Shown one piece after another: positions 6,348-12,634 of a stretch of 12,634 bases of DNA. The stretch is taken from assembly GCA_034678415.1 (NCBI GenBank), contig JAXDBV010000355.1, positions 1-12,634 of the forward strand, in the 5' to 3' direction. This DNA comes from JAXDBV01 sp034678415 (lineage in GTDB: Bacteria; Bacteroidota; Bacteroidia; Bacteroidales; VadinHA17). The notes under the pieces are model-generated. The model had not been told where the DNA came from. It did no database searches and saw nothing but the letters and a program-made list of their open reading frames with translations. The position numbers and the translations under genes were made by a program. The first letter of the stretch is position 1; every line of letters begins with the position of its first letter.

Positions 6348-6755
6348 ATGGAAAATCGAGAATATAACTCTGAAAAACCAGGGTACCTTAAAGGCCTACG
6401 CATCGCCGGATGGATTATCCTGGGAGTCATCACAGCCGTGTTTTTTGCATTTATCTTCGGATACTTTGTCATGCTCCTGTGGAACTGGCTGATGCCATCC
6501 TTGTTCGGACTGGCAACCATCAGCTACTGGCAGGCATTCGGCATCATCATCCTTGCCCGCCTGCTCGTTGGAGGCATTGGTCATAATCATCGGTACAACA
6601 AGTATGACCATAGAAAAGCAAAAGATTTCCGGCGTCCCTGGTTCGGCAATCCCGATTTTAAAATATGGCGGTTCTATGAGAGTTTCTGGAAAGAAGAAGG
6701 GGAAGCAGCATTCAGCAGGTATGTGGATCAGAAGAATAAAGAACAAAATACCTGA
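6348..6755 (+). CDS. Small two-helix membrane protein adjoining the sigma factor
   Basis: The 135-residue protein has a short polar N-terminus, TM1 at about 20-44 (IILGVITAVFFAFIFGYFVM), the motif LLWNWLMPSLFGL, TM2 at about 62-80 (QAFGIIILARLLVGGIG), and a charged cytoplasmic C-terminus rich in R, K, W and E. From memory, proteins with a GYxVMxLWNWLMP core occur beside ECF sigma factor genes in Bacteroidetes and Proteobacteria; their function is not established. The position, 21 bp after the sigma frame on the same strand, suggests co-transcription and perhaps a membrane regulatory role, which is inference. It has no zinc-finger anti-sigma motif. The gene is intact although its neighbour is broken. 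Confidence 0.8.
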   Translation: MENREYNSEKPGYLKGLRIAGWIILGVITAVFFAFIFGYFVMLLWNWLMPSLFGLATISYWQAFGIIILARLLVGGIGHNHRYNKYDHRKAKDFRRPWFGNPDFKIWRFYESFWKEEGEAAFSRYVDQKNKEQNT

Positions 6756-6879
6756 AATGGTAAACTTTTCGGAAACCCGAACATTATGCCCCTGACATAA
6801 GTAGGAAATAAAAAGCAGCCGGGAAGGTTATTAGAAGAGGCTGATTTATATGGTCTCTTCTTTCTATTCCAAATCTGTA

Positions 6880-6887
6880 TAAATTTG
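6880..6887 (+). promoter_or_regulatory. -7 promoter box upstream of the RlmN paralogue
   Basis: TAAATTTG matches TAnnTTTG exactly and lies 19 bp before the ATG at 6907, predicting a short leader of about a dozen nucleotides. No good -33 TTTG is seen at the expected distance. It supports independent transcription of the radical-SAM genes from the sigma/membrane pair. Confidence 0.4.
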
Positions 6888-6906
6888 ATGAGAATTTGAC
6901 CCATTC

Positions 6907-7929
6907 ATGAAAGTGAATCTTGCAGGAAGCACACTCAATGTCCTGAAGGATCGATGCAGGAGTACAGAACTGGATGACCGCGTGGCCGGTGAGCTGGCAT
7001 ATTGGATGTACAAGCGAAGAGAAAGTAACTTTGCCATCATGGATACCCTTCCCAAGTCTGTCCGTCAGCGTCTCGCGGAGCATTACCGTGTTGAATATTA
7101 TCCAAGCTTGAAGGAAGAACATTCGTCTGACGGGACTGTAAAGTACCTGTTTCCTGTGTCCGGTGGCGGTTATGTAGAGACAGCCTTCATTCCTGACGGG
7201 AAGAGACGTACCCTCTGTGTCTCCTGCCAGCAGGGTTGCAGGATGGGCTGTGCGTTCTGTTTTACGGGAAAGCAGGAATTCCGGGGGCATCTGGCCGCCA
7301 GCGACATTGTCAACCAGATAATGGAAGTATCGAGGGAGCATGGCCTCACCCATATCGTGTTCATGGGCATGGGTGAGCCGCTCGATAACCTGCCGGCTGT
7401 GCTCGATGCACTGGAGATCATTACCTCGCAGTACGGACTGGCCTTCAGCCCCCGCAGTGTCACGGTCTCAACCGTTGGTCTCCTGCCCGCCCTTGGCGAG
7501 TTGCTCAGGTTATCGCGCTGTAACATCACGCTCAGCCTGCACTCACCTTTCAGCGTTCAGAGACAACAGTTCGTGCCGGCAGAAAAAAAACATCCTTTCA
7601 GCCGGCTGCTCCATACTGTTTGTCAATACCCCCTTGAAGCAAAGAGACGGGTGTCGGTAGCCTATGTGATGCTGAAAGGGATCAACGATTCGGAGGAACA
7701 CCTGGATGGCCTAATACGTCTACTGAAGGGATCACCCTGCCGGGTGAACCTGATCCCCTACCACCCCTCACCCGTACTGCCGTTCCGGCCTGCCGATACC
7801 GAAACAATACAACATTTCTTCGTTACCCTCAACCGGCAGGGCGTTCCCGCAACCATACGCCGCTCAAGAGGATACGATATCGCTGCGGCATGCGGACTCC
7901 TTTCTGCCACGCATATCACAACGGAATGA
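6907..7929 (+). CDS. RlmN-family radical SAM RNA methyltransferase (probable paralogue of 23S rRNA A2503 methylase)
   Basis: The 340-residue protein has the RlmN/Cfr architecture: an N-terminal helical domain (about 1-60), then a radical SAM core with cluster cysteines C111-C115-C118 (CRMGCAFC), GMGEP motif (E157, P158), and the C-terminal RGYDIAAACG. Both catalytic cysteines have counterparts, C104 (seven residues before the cluster, as C118 is in E. coli RlmN) and C329 (as C355). RlmN methylates C2 of A2503 in 23S rRNA and C2 of A37 in some tRNAs using a methylated-cysteine intermediate. It is shorter than E. coli RlmN (384 residues). The CVSCQQGC variant has an extra C107 and differs from the usual CVSSQVGC, so it may be a second, divergent copy with another substrate base. 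An in-frame TGA at 6889-6891 fixes the start. The MiaB-like gene follows after about 60 bp. Confidence 0.85.
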   Translation: MKVNLAGSTLNVLKDRCRSTELDDRVAGELAYWMYKRRESNFAIMDTLPKSVRQRLAEHYRVEYYPSLKEEHSSDGTVKYLFPVSGGGYVETAFIPDGKRRTLCVSCQQGCRMGCAFCFTGKQEFRGHLAASDIVNQIMEVSREHGLTHIVFMGMGEPLDNLPAVLDALEIITSQYGLAFSPRSVTVSTVGLLPALGELLRLSRCNITLSLHSPFSVQRQQFVPAEKKHPFSRLLHTVCQYPLEAKRRVSVAYVMLKGINDSEEHLDGLIRLLKGSPCRVNLIPYHPSPVLPFRPADTETIQHFFVTLNRQGVPATIRRSRGYDIAAACGLLSATHITTE

Positions 7930-7952
7930 TCCGTTTCACCCGGAAAAATTCA

Positions 7953-7960
7953 TACTTTTG
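7953..7960 (+). promoter_or_regulatory. -7 promoter box upstream of the MiaB-like gene
   Basis: TACTTTTG is a perfect TAnnTTTG and is followed by CA, the common Bacteroidetes context. Transcription would begin near 7967. The TTG inside this box (7958-7960) is the first possible start codon of the downstream frame, but it would lie upstream of the transcript start, which favours the GTG at 7991. A TTTC at 7934-7937 is a poor -33 candidate. Confidence 0.5.
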
Positions 7961-7990
7961 CATCCTGTACTGTTTGTAAAAAACCGGAAC

Positions 7991-9460
7991 GTGGCGGTAA
8001 CCTATCATATCATCACCCTGGGATGCCAGATGAACCTGTCGGACGAGGAACGTGTGCGGTCAGTGCTCAGTGGCATGGGTTGCCGCTGGACCGATGACGA
8101 GGAAACTGCTGACCTGCTTGGTATTATTGCCTGCTCGGTAAGACAGAAAGCCATTGATAAGGTCTATGCAAGGATTCAGCGGTGGAACCGGTGGAAAAAC
8201 AAAAAGGCTCTTCTGACCTTCGTCTCAGGATGTATCCTGCCGGCCGACAAGCTCCGGTTCCTCCGTATGTTCGACCTGGTATTCACCATGAACGAACTGC
8301 CCCGCCTCCCTGATATGGTACGCCAGTATGGTGTGGCTCATCCTGCCGGAGCGGGATGGCTCAACCGGCCTGCCCGGCTCACCAAAGAAACGGCACATAT
8401 ACTACCTACCCTTCTGGACCTGGCAATACAGTCAGGAAAAGTACAAATCGATGAGCTGCAGCCAGGCAACCTCGGCCCGGACGACCGCGACATCATGGAC
8501 GGATTATGGAGGATCGAACCGCTGTACAATTCCAACATTGAAGCATTCGTCCCTATACAGAACGGATGTGACAAGTTCTGTTCCTTCTGTGCCGTTCCCT
8601 ATACCCGCGGCAGGGAAGTGTCACGGCCGTCAGGAGAGATCCTTGAAGAAATAAAAAAGCTGGCAGGGAGGGATTACAAATCGATCACCCTGCTGGGACA
8701 GAACGTGAACTCCTACGGTCTCGACAAGGCCCGCACCGAACCTACTTTCGCTGCGCTCCTCCGGCAGATCGGCGAACTGGGAAAAACTATGGATAAGGAG
8801 TTTTGGATCTATTTTACTTCGCCCCATCCCCGCGACATGAACCATGATGTGATTGATGCGATCGCTTCATACCCTCACCTGGCCAAACAGATACACCTGC
8901 CCCTGCAGTCGGGTGACAATCAGGTGCTCGCAAGAATGAACCGTACATACAGCATCGAAGAATACGGGAAGATCGTGTCCTATATCCGTGAGAGGATCCC
9001 TGCAGCAACCCTGTTCACCGATATCATTGTCGGGTTCAACGGAGAAACCGAAGCCCAGTTTGAGAATACTCGGAAAGCCATGCATGAGTTCTGTTTCAAC
9101 ATGGCCTATATCGCTCAGTATTCACCCCGGCCGGGAGCCGTCAGTGCCCGCTGGGAAGATGATATACCGCCGCACGAAAAGAAAAGACGGTTCCATGAAC
9201 TCAACCGCGAGATGGCCATGATCTCCCGTCAGCTCAACCGGCAAATGACAGGAAAAACCTTCAGGGTACTGGTCACGGGCAGGGACAGGAAAGCAGGATT
9301 CCTCAGCGGCCATACGGAAGGGAAAATTATTGTACGGTTCCGGTCAGACAATGAAACACTCATCGGCCAGTTCGTGAACCTGCGTATCACCTCTGCTGCC
9401 GACTTCTCTGTCTCAGGGGAACTGGTTGATGCAACACCGAAGGAGCACAGTGCCGCATGA
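7991..9460 (+). CDS. MiaB-like tRNA methylthiotransferase (radical SAM) with an insertion
   Basis: I chose GTG 7991 (489 residues). A TTG at 7958 would add 11 residues, but it lies inside a -7 promoter box. The N-terminal methylthiotransferase domain has the auxiliary cluster cysteines C12 (LGCQMN), C48 (ACSVRQKA) and C81 (SGC). The radical SAM core has C193-C197-C200 (CDKFCSFC) followed by AVPYTRGREVSRP. A TRAM RNA-binding domain ends the protein (about 415-480). The family adds a methylthio group to C2 of N6-modified A37 in tRNA, using two [4Fe-4S] clusters. Two oddities stand out. The usual NTC around the second cysteine is IAC here. The stretch between C81 and C193 is about 38 residues longer than in E. 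coli MiaB (C83 to C157). It is closer to MiaB than to RimO, but its substrate is uncertain. Its TGA overlaps the mtaB ATG by 4 bp. Confidence 0.85.
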   Translation: MAVTYHIITLGCQMNLSDEERVRSVLSGMGCRWTDDEETADLLGIIACSVRQKAIDKVYARIQRWNRWKNKKALLTFVSGCILPADKLRFLRMFDLVFTMNELPRLPDMVRQYGVAHPAGAGWLNRPARLTKETAHILPTLLDLAIQSGKVQIDELQPGNLGPDDRDIMDGLWRIEPLYNSNIEAFVPIQNGCDKFCSFCAVPYTRGREVSRPSGEILEEIKKLAGRDYKSITLLGQNVNSYGLDKARTEPTFAALLRQIGELGKTMDKEFWIYFTSPHPRDMNHDVIDAIASYPHLAKQIHLPLQSGDNQVLARMNRTYSIEEYGKIVSYIRERIPAATLFTDIIVGFNGETEAQFENTRKAMHEFCFNMAYIAQYSPRPGAVSARWEDDIPPHEKKRRFHELNREMAMISRQLNRQMTGKTFRVLVTGRDRKAGFLSGHTEGKIIVRFRSDNETLIGQFVNLRITSAADFSVSGELVDATPKEHSAA

Positions 9461-10743
9461 AAAGAAAAGTGGCATTCAAAACACTGGGCTGCCGCCTTAA
9501 CCAGTACGAAACCGATGCTATCGCATGGGAGTTCAACCATCATGGATACCAGCTCGTCGGGTTCAACGAGGAAGCCGATGCCTACGTTATCAATACCTGC
9601 ACGGTAACGAACCATAGTGATCACAAATCGAGGTACGAAATAAACAAGGCGGCCAGGAAGAAAGCCGTACTTGTGGTTACCGGATGTATGGCTGCCAGCG
9701 CGAAAGAACAGCTCATGGCACGCAATGACATCACCTATGTGGTGGAAAACGACAGGAAACTGTCCATTTTCTCACTGCTGAACGCACACTTCAAAGGTGA
9801 ATTGATTCATTCTGATGATCTTACAAAAGATGTGTTCGGTTACACCCTGGCCGGAAAGGTATTTCATACCCGGAGCCTGGTAAAGATACAGGACGGGTGC
9901 AACCGCTTCTGCACCTTCTGCATTGTACCCTATGTGCGCGGAAGAGCCACCAGCAGACCCGCCGACAGCATCATCAGCGATATACGGCAGCTCGTGGATA
10001 ATGGATCGAGGGAGATCGTAATCACCGGCGTGAATATCGGCAGGTACAGGCATGAAAATATTTCCTTTGAATCACTGGTGGAAAATATACTTGACCTGCC
10101 GGGCAATTTCCGGTTGAGGATATCGTCTATCGAACCCGATGGCTTCGGAGAACGGCTCCTTGACCTGTTCAGTCATCCGAAACTCACACCTTATCTCCAC
10201 TTATGCCTGCAGTCAGGATCCGACACGATCCTGAATAAAATGAAACGAAGCTACACGGTACGGCAATATATGAATATGGTGCATATCCTCCGGTCACGTT
10301 ATCCGTCTTTCAACCTTACCACCGACATCATGGTGGGATTTCCCGGTGAGACAGAACAGGATTTTGAGGAGACTTGCAGGATAGCCAGGGATGCGGCTTT
10401 CAGCCATATACACACTTTCAAATTTTCTCCCAGGAAAGGTACCCAGGCCGAAAAATTGAACGACCATGTACCGGAGATCGTAAAAAACATCAGAAGTGTC
10501 AAAATCAGGGAAATCTCCGATCATAACAAACGGACATTCCGAAAAAGCCTGATCGGAGCTACACAGGAGGTACTGATCGAAACAGTGGCTAATAACCGCG
10601 GAAAAGGCTACGGTGAACACTTTGTGCCGGTACAGATTTACATGACCGGATTGGAAAATAATATGCTGATCAGGGTAAAAATATCCGGTCTTACACAGGA
10701 GGATGAACCGGTACTTATTGGAGAACCAATGAAAATTCTTTGA
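9457..10743 (+). CDS. mtaB: tRNA t6A37 methylthiotransferase MtaB
   Basis: The 428-residue protein carries the full MtaB (YqeV) pattern. The N-terminal domain starts VAFKTLGCRLNQYETD with C12, INTCTVT with C48 and TGCMA with C77. The radical SAM motif DGCNRFCTFCIVPYVRGRATSRP is at about 146-168 with C148, C152 and C155. The core continues with ISSIEPDGF and LCLQSGSDTILNKMKR, and a C-terminal TRAM-like segment follows (about 370-428). MtaB converts t6A to ms2t6A at position 37 of ANN-decoding tRNAs, stabilising codon pairing. KTLGCRLNQYE separates it from MiaB (GCQMN) and RimO. The start codon sits in ATGA, overlapping the stop of the MiaB-like gene, so the two are translationally coupled. Length and all six cysteines are normal for the family. 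Confidence 0.93.
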   Translation: MKRKVAFKTLGCRLNQYETDAIAWEFNHHGYQLVGFNEEADAYVINTCTVTNHSDHKSRYEINKAARKKAVLVVTGCMAASAKEQLMARNDITYVVENDRKLSIFSLLNAHFKGELIHSDDLTKDVFGYTLAGKVFHTRSLVKIQDGCNRFCTFCIVPYVRGRATSRPADSIISDIRQLVDNGSREIVITGVNIGRYRHENISFESLVENILDLPGNFRLRISSIEPDGFGERLLDLFSHPKLTPYLHLCLQSGSDTILNKMKRSYTVRQYMNMVHILRSRYPSFNLTTDIMVGFPGETEQDFEETCRIARDAAFSHIHTFKFSPRKGTQAEKLNDHVPEIVKNIRSVKIREISDHNKRTFRKSLIGATQEVLIETVANNRGKGYGEHFVPVQIYMTGLENNMLIRVKISGLTQEDEPVLIGEPMKIL

Positions 10744-11022
10744 AAATCATCAGGATGAAAATCACTGCTTTTAATCTCCGGCGGTCACAGGGGACGGTTG
10801 TCTTCCCTCTCCGGTGGTAATACCTATTGACCATCATCATAGCCTGCCGGTCACAATACGGGGTGCCTTTCTTACATATCAGTTCATGATTCATTGAATA
10901 ACAAATATATATCACAGCTACACCAGTCACCTATTGCATAACACAGGCCTGAAATGAAAAGCCTCTGCAACATTGTTTGATCACTCCCGTCTTTATCATG
11001 AAACGGTTAAAAGTGTTATGAT
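10744..11022. other. Intergenic region of 279 bp
   Basis: I see no gene, convincing terminator or sigma-54 promoter here. A TTGTTTG near 10972 is an imperfect -7 box that could serve the downstream permease. No other structure stands out. Confidence 0.4.
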
Positions 11023-12634
11023 ATGCTCAGGAATTACCTCATCATTTCTATTCGCATTATTACCAGGAATAAAGGATTCTCACTCATCAACATCTGTGGT
11101 CTGTCCCTGGGTCTTGCCTGTACCCTCCTGATCCTTATTTGGGTGCAGGATGAACTGAATTTCGACCGGTTTCATAAAAATGTTGAAAAAATATACCGCG
11201 TGGAAGAAAACCAGCACTACACGGGGGTGGTGTACCATGTGAATGTTACACCCTATCCTTCAGGGCCCGTGTGGAAAGAAAAAATACCGGAGATAGCAGA
11301 GGCTGTGCGGGTCGTAAGCTTACCCGGACTGTTGTTCCGTTACGGTGAAAAAGCCTTCTTCGAAGATAATATCCGGAGTGTCGATTCCACCATCTTCAAC
11401 ATGTTCTCCTTTGAACTGCTGAAAGGTGATCCGGTGAAAGCATTAAATGGTCCATACTCTGTTGTCCTGACCGATGAACTGGCCAATAAATATTTCGGCG
11501 ATGAGGAACCGTTGGGAAAGACCATCCGGGTAAACCAGTATGCATTCACAGTCAAGGGGGTGGTGAAGAAACCACCCATTAACTCATCTATCCGGTTCAG
11601 TGCCCTGGTACCTTTCGATTTCATCAAAGAGGTGGGCTACTATTCCGACAGCTGGGGCAACAACTCCATCACCACTTTTATCATGTTGCACGAGAATACC
11701 GACACATCGATGGTGAACAACAAGCTGACACAGGTATATAAAGACCATTTCCCCGAGGGGACCACCGATTTTATGGCCGCCCCACTAAAAAAAATGCACC
11801 TGTACAGCTATTTCGGCAGTGTACATAAGCCTTCCAACATCCGGTTCGTTTATATCTTTTCTGTGGTGGCAACCATTGTCCTGCTTATCGCCTGCATCAA
11901 CTTCATGAACCTGTCAACAGCCAGGGCTGCCAACCGTGCCAGGGAGATCGGTGTGCGTAAAGCGGCAGGGGCCAGCCGTCTCCACCTCCTCAGCCAGTTC
12001 CTCGGCGAATCGCTTGTCATGGCGTTCCTCGCCATGATCATCGCCTTGCTGACCGTTATAGCCCTTCTCAGCGTGTTCAATACCCTTGCCGGAAAAGAGG
12101 TGGGCATGTCTGTCCTGTGGTCGGCCAGGTTTATTACGGGCATGGTTATCATTACTGTTGTGGCCGGTATTCTTGCGGGACTATACCCCGCTGTTATCCT
12201 GTCTTCTCTCAATCCCGTAAAGGTGACCAAAGGTGAAGTACCCGGAATGAAAAAGGCTACACTTAGAAAGACACTGGTTGTGGTGCAGTTCGCTGTCTCC
12301 ATCCTTCTTATCATCGGAACACTGGTGGTTTATAACCAGTTGAATTATATGAAGAGCAAAGACCTGGGGTATGACCGTGAGAACCTGCTGTATATTCCCA
12401 TCCGGGGAGAGGTCAGAAACGCCTACGAAAGAATCAGGAGTGAGTTCCTGAAGAACCCTGATGTGGTGGCTATCTCAGCTTGCTCGCACACTCCCGACCG
12501 CATCGGTAGCAATTCCAGCTCCGCATGGTGGCCCGGAAAAGATCCTGACATGAGCCTGCTCATCACCACCGCCGCAGTTGATTTCGGTTTTGTAAATACC
12601 ATGAAGATAAATATCGTGGAGGGAAGAGACTTCT
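11023..12634 (+). CDS. FtsX/MacB-like ABC transporter permease, N-terminal two thirds (continues past window edge)
   Basis: From ATG 11023 the frame is open for 537 codons to the right edge; relatives are usually about 800 residues. The N-terminus, ending RNKGFSLINICGLSLGLACTLLILIWVQDELNFDRFH, is the standard first segment of the large Bacteroidetes ABC permeases, with one helix (about 20-41) and the conserved DELNFDRFH. A periplasmic MacB_PCD-like domain follows (about 45-265). The first FtsX core has three helices (about 270-390), including NFMNLSTARAANRAREIGVRKAAGAS, the coupling segment. KATLRKTLVVVQFAVSILLIIGTL starts the second duplicated half, whose periplasmic domain is cut by the edge. 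Such proteins usually act with a separate LolD/MacB-like ATPase, in lipoprotein release, efflux or stress signalling; no ATPase gene is visible here. In Bacteroidetes these permeases are often near sigma-54 regulator/kinase pairs like the one at 1355-4121, but no direct link can be shown. Confidence 0.92.
   Translation, partial: MLRNYLIISIRIITRNKGFSLINICGLSLGLACTLLILIWVQDELNFDRFHKNVEKIYRVEENQHYTGVVYHVNVTPYPSGPVWKEKIPEIAEAVRVVSLPGLLFRYGEKAFFEDNIRSVDSTIFNMFSFELLKGDPVKALNGPYSVVLTDELANKYFGDEEPLGKTIRVNQYAFTVKGVVKKPPINSSIRFSALVPFDFIKEVGYYSDSWGNNSITTFIMLHENTDTSMVNNKLTQVYKDHFPEGTTDFMAAPLKKMHLYSYFGSVHKPSNIRFVYIFSVVATIVLLIACINFMNLSTARAANRAREIGVRKAAGASRLHLLSQFLGESLVMAFLAMIIALLTVIALLSVFNTLAGKEVGMSVLWSARFITGMVIITVVAGILAGLYPAVILSSLNPVKVTKGEVPGMKKATLRKTLVVVQFAVSILLIIGTLVVYNQLNYMKSKDLGYDRENLLYIPIRGEVRNAYERIRSEFLKNPDVVAISACSHTPDRIGSNSSSAWWPGKDPDMSLLITTAAVDFGFVNTMKINIVEGRDF

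Noticed and set aside
1..12634. CRISPR array, tRNA/rRNA genes, insertion sequences, integrase or attachment sites
   Set aside because: No regularly spaced repeats, cloverleaf-like sequence, transposase or integrase motif, or terminal inverted repeats with target duplications were seen by eye.

Overview
The window looks like chromosomal DNA from a Bacteroidetes bacterium, most likely a Bacteroidales-type lineage. Three things point there. Several genes are preceded by the Bacteroidetes -7 box (TAnnTTTG) and lack a strong Shine-Dalgarno sequence. The ribosomal protein bTHX carries a histone-like Lys/Ala tail. The right-hand gene is a large FtsX/MacB-type permease of the form this phylum carries in many copies. 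Codon use looks uniform across the genes. I see no insertion sequence, integrase, CRISPR array, tRNA or rRNA.

Layout, left to right. (1) Positions 1-684, minus strand: the N-terminal 228 residues of an APC-family amino acid permease, running off the left edge. (2) A 670-bp gap with several short inverted repeats and, at its right end, a promoter with a 17-bp palindrome. (3) 1355-4121: a two-gene two-component operon, an NtrC-type sigma-54 activator/response regulator followed by its membrane-anchored PAS histidine kinase. (4) A 900-bp non-coding gap, very AT-rich in part. It holds an isolated hairpin-plus-U-tract terminator that works only on the minus strand and faint signs of a small minus-strand transcription unit. 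(5) 5022-5627: bTHX with an approximately 170-residue low-complexity tail, closed by a clear terminator. (6) 5763-6755: an ECF-type sigma factor frame broken by two in-frame TAA codons, followed by an intact small two-helix membrane protein that probably belongs with it. (7) 6907-10743: three radical-SAM RNA-modification genes in a row: an RlmN paralogue, a MiaB-like methylthiotransferase with an insertion, and MtaB, the last two overlapping by 4 bp. (8) 11023-12634: the first 537 residues of an FtsX-like ABC permease, running off the right edge.

How the parts relate. The kinase should phosphorylate the sigma-54 activator, whose targets are not evident here; I found no convincing -24/-12 promoter in the window. 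The radical-SAM trio concerns translation: rRNA A2503-type methylation and 2-methylthiolation of tRNA position 37. bTHX is also translational, but its tail suggests nucleic-acid binding beyond the 30S head. The most unusual items are the sigma factor with two clean nonsense codons in an otherwise conserved frame, the very long bTHX tail, the insertion in the MiaB-like enzyme, and the orphan minus-strand terminator. I do not see a clearly new multi-gene system such as defence or biosynthesis in this window.
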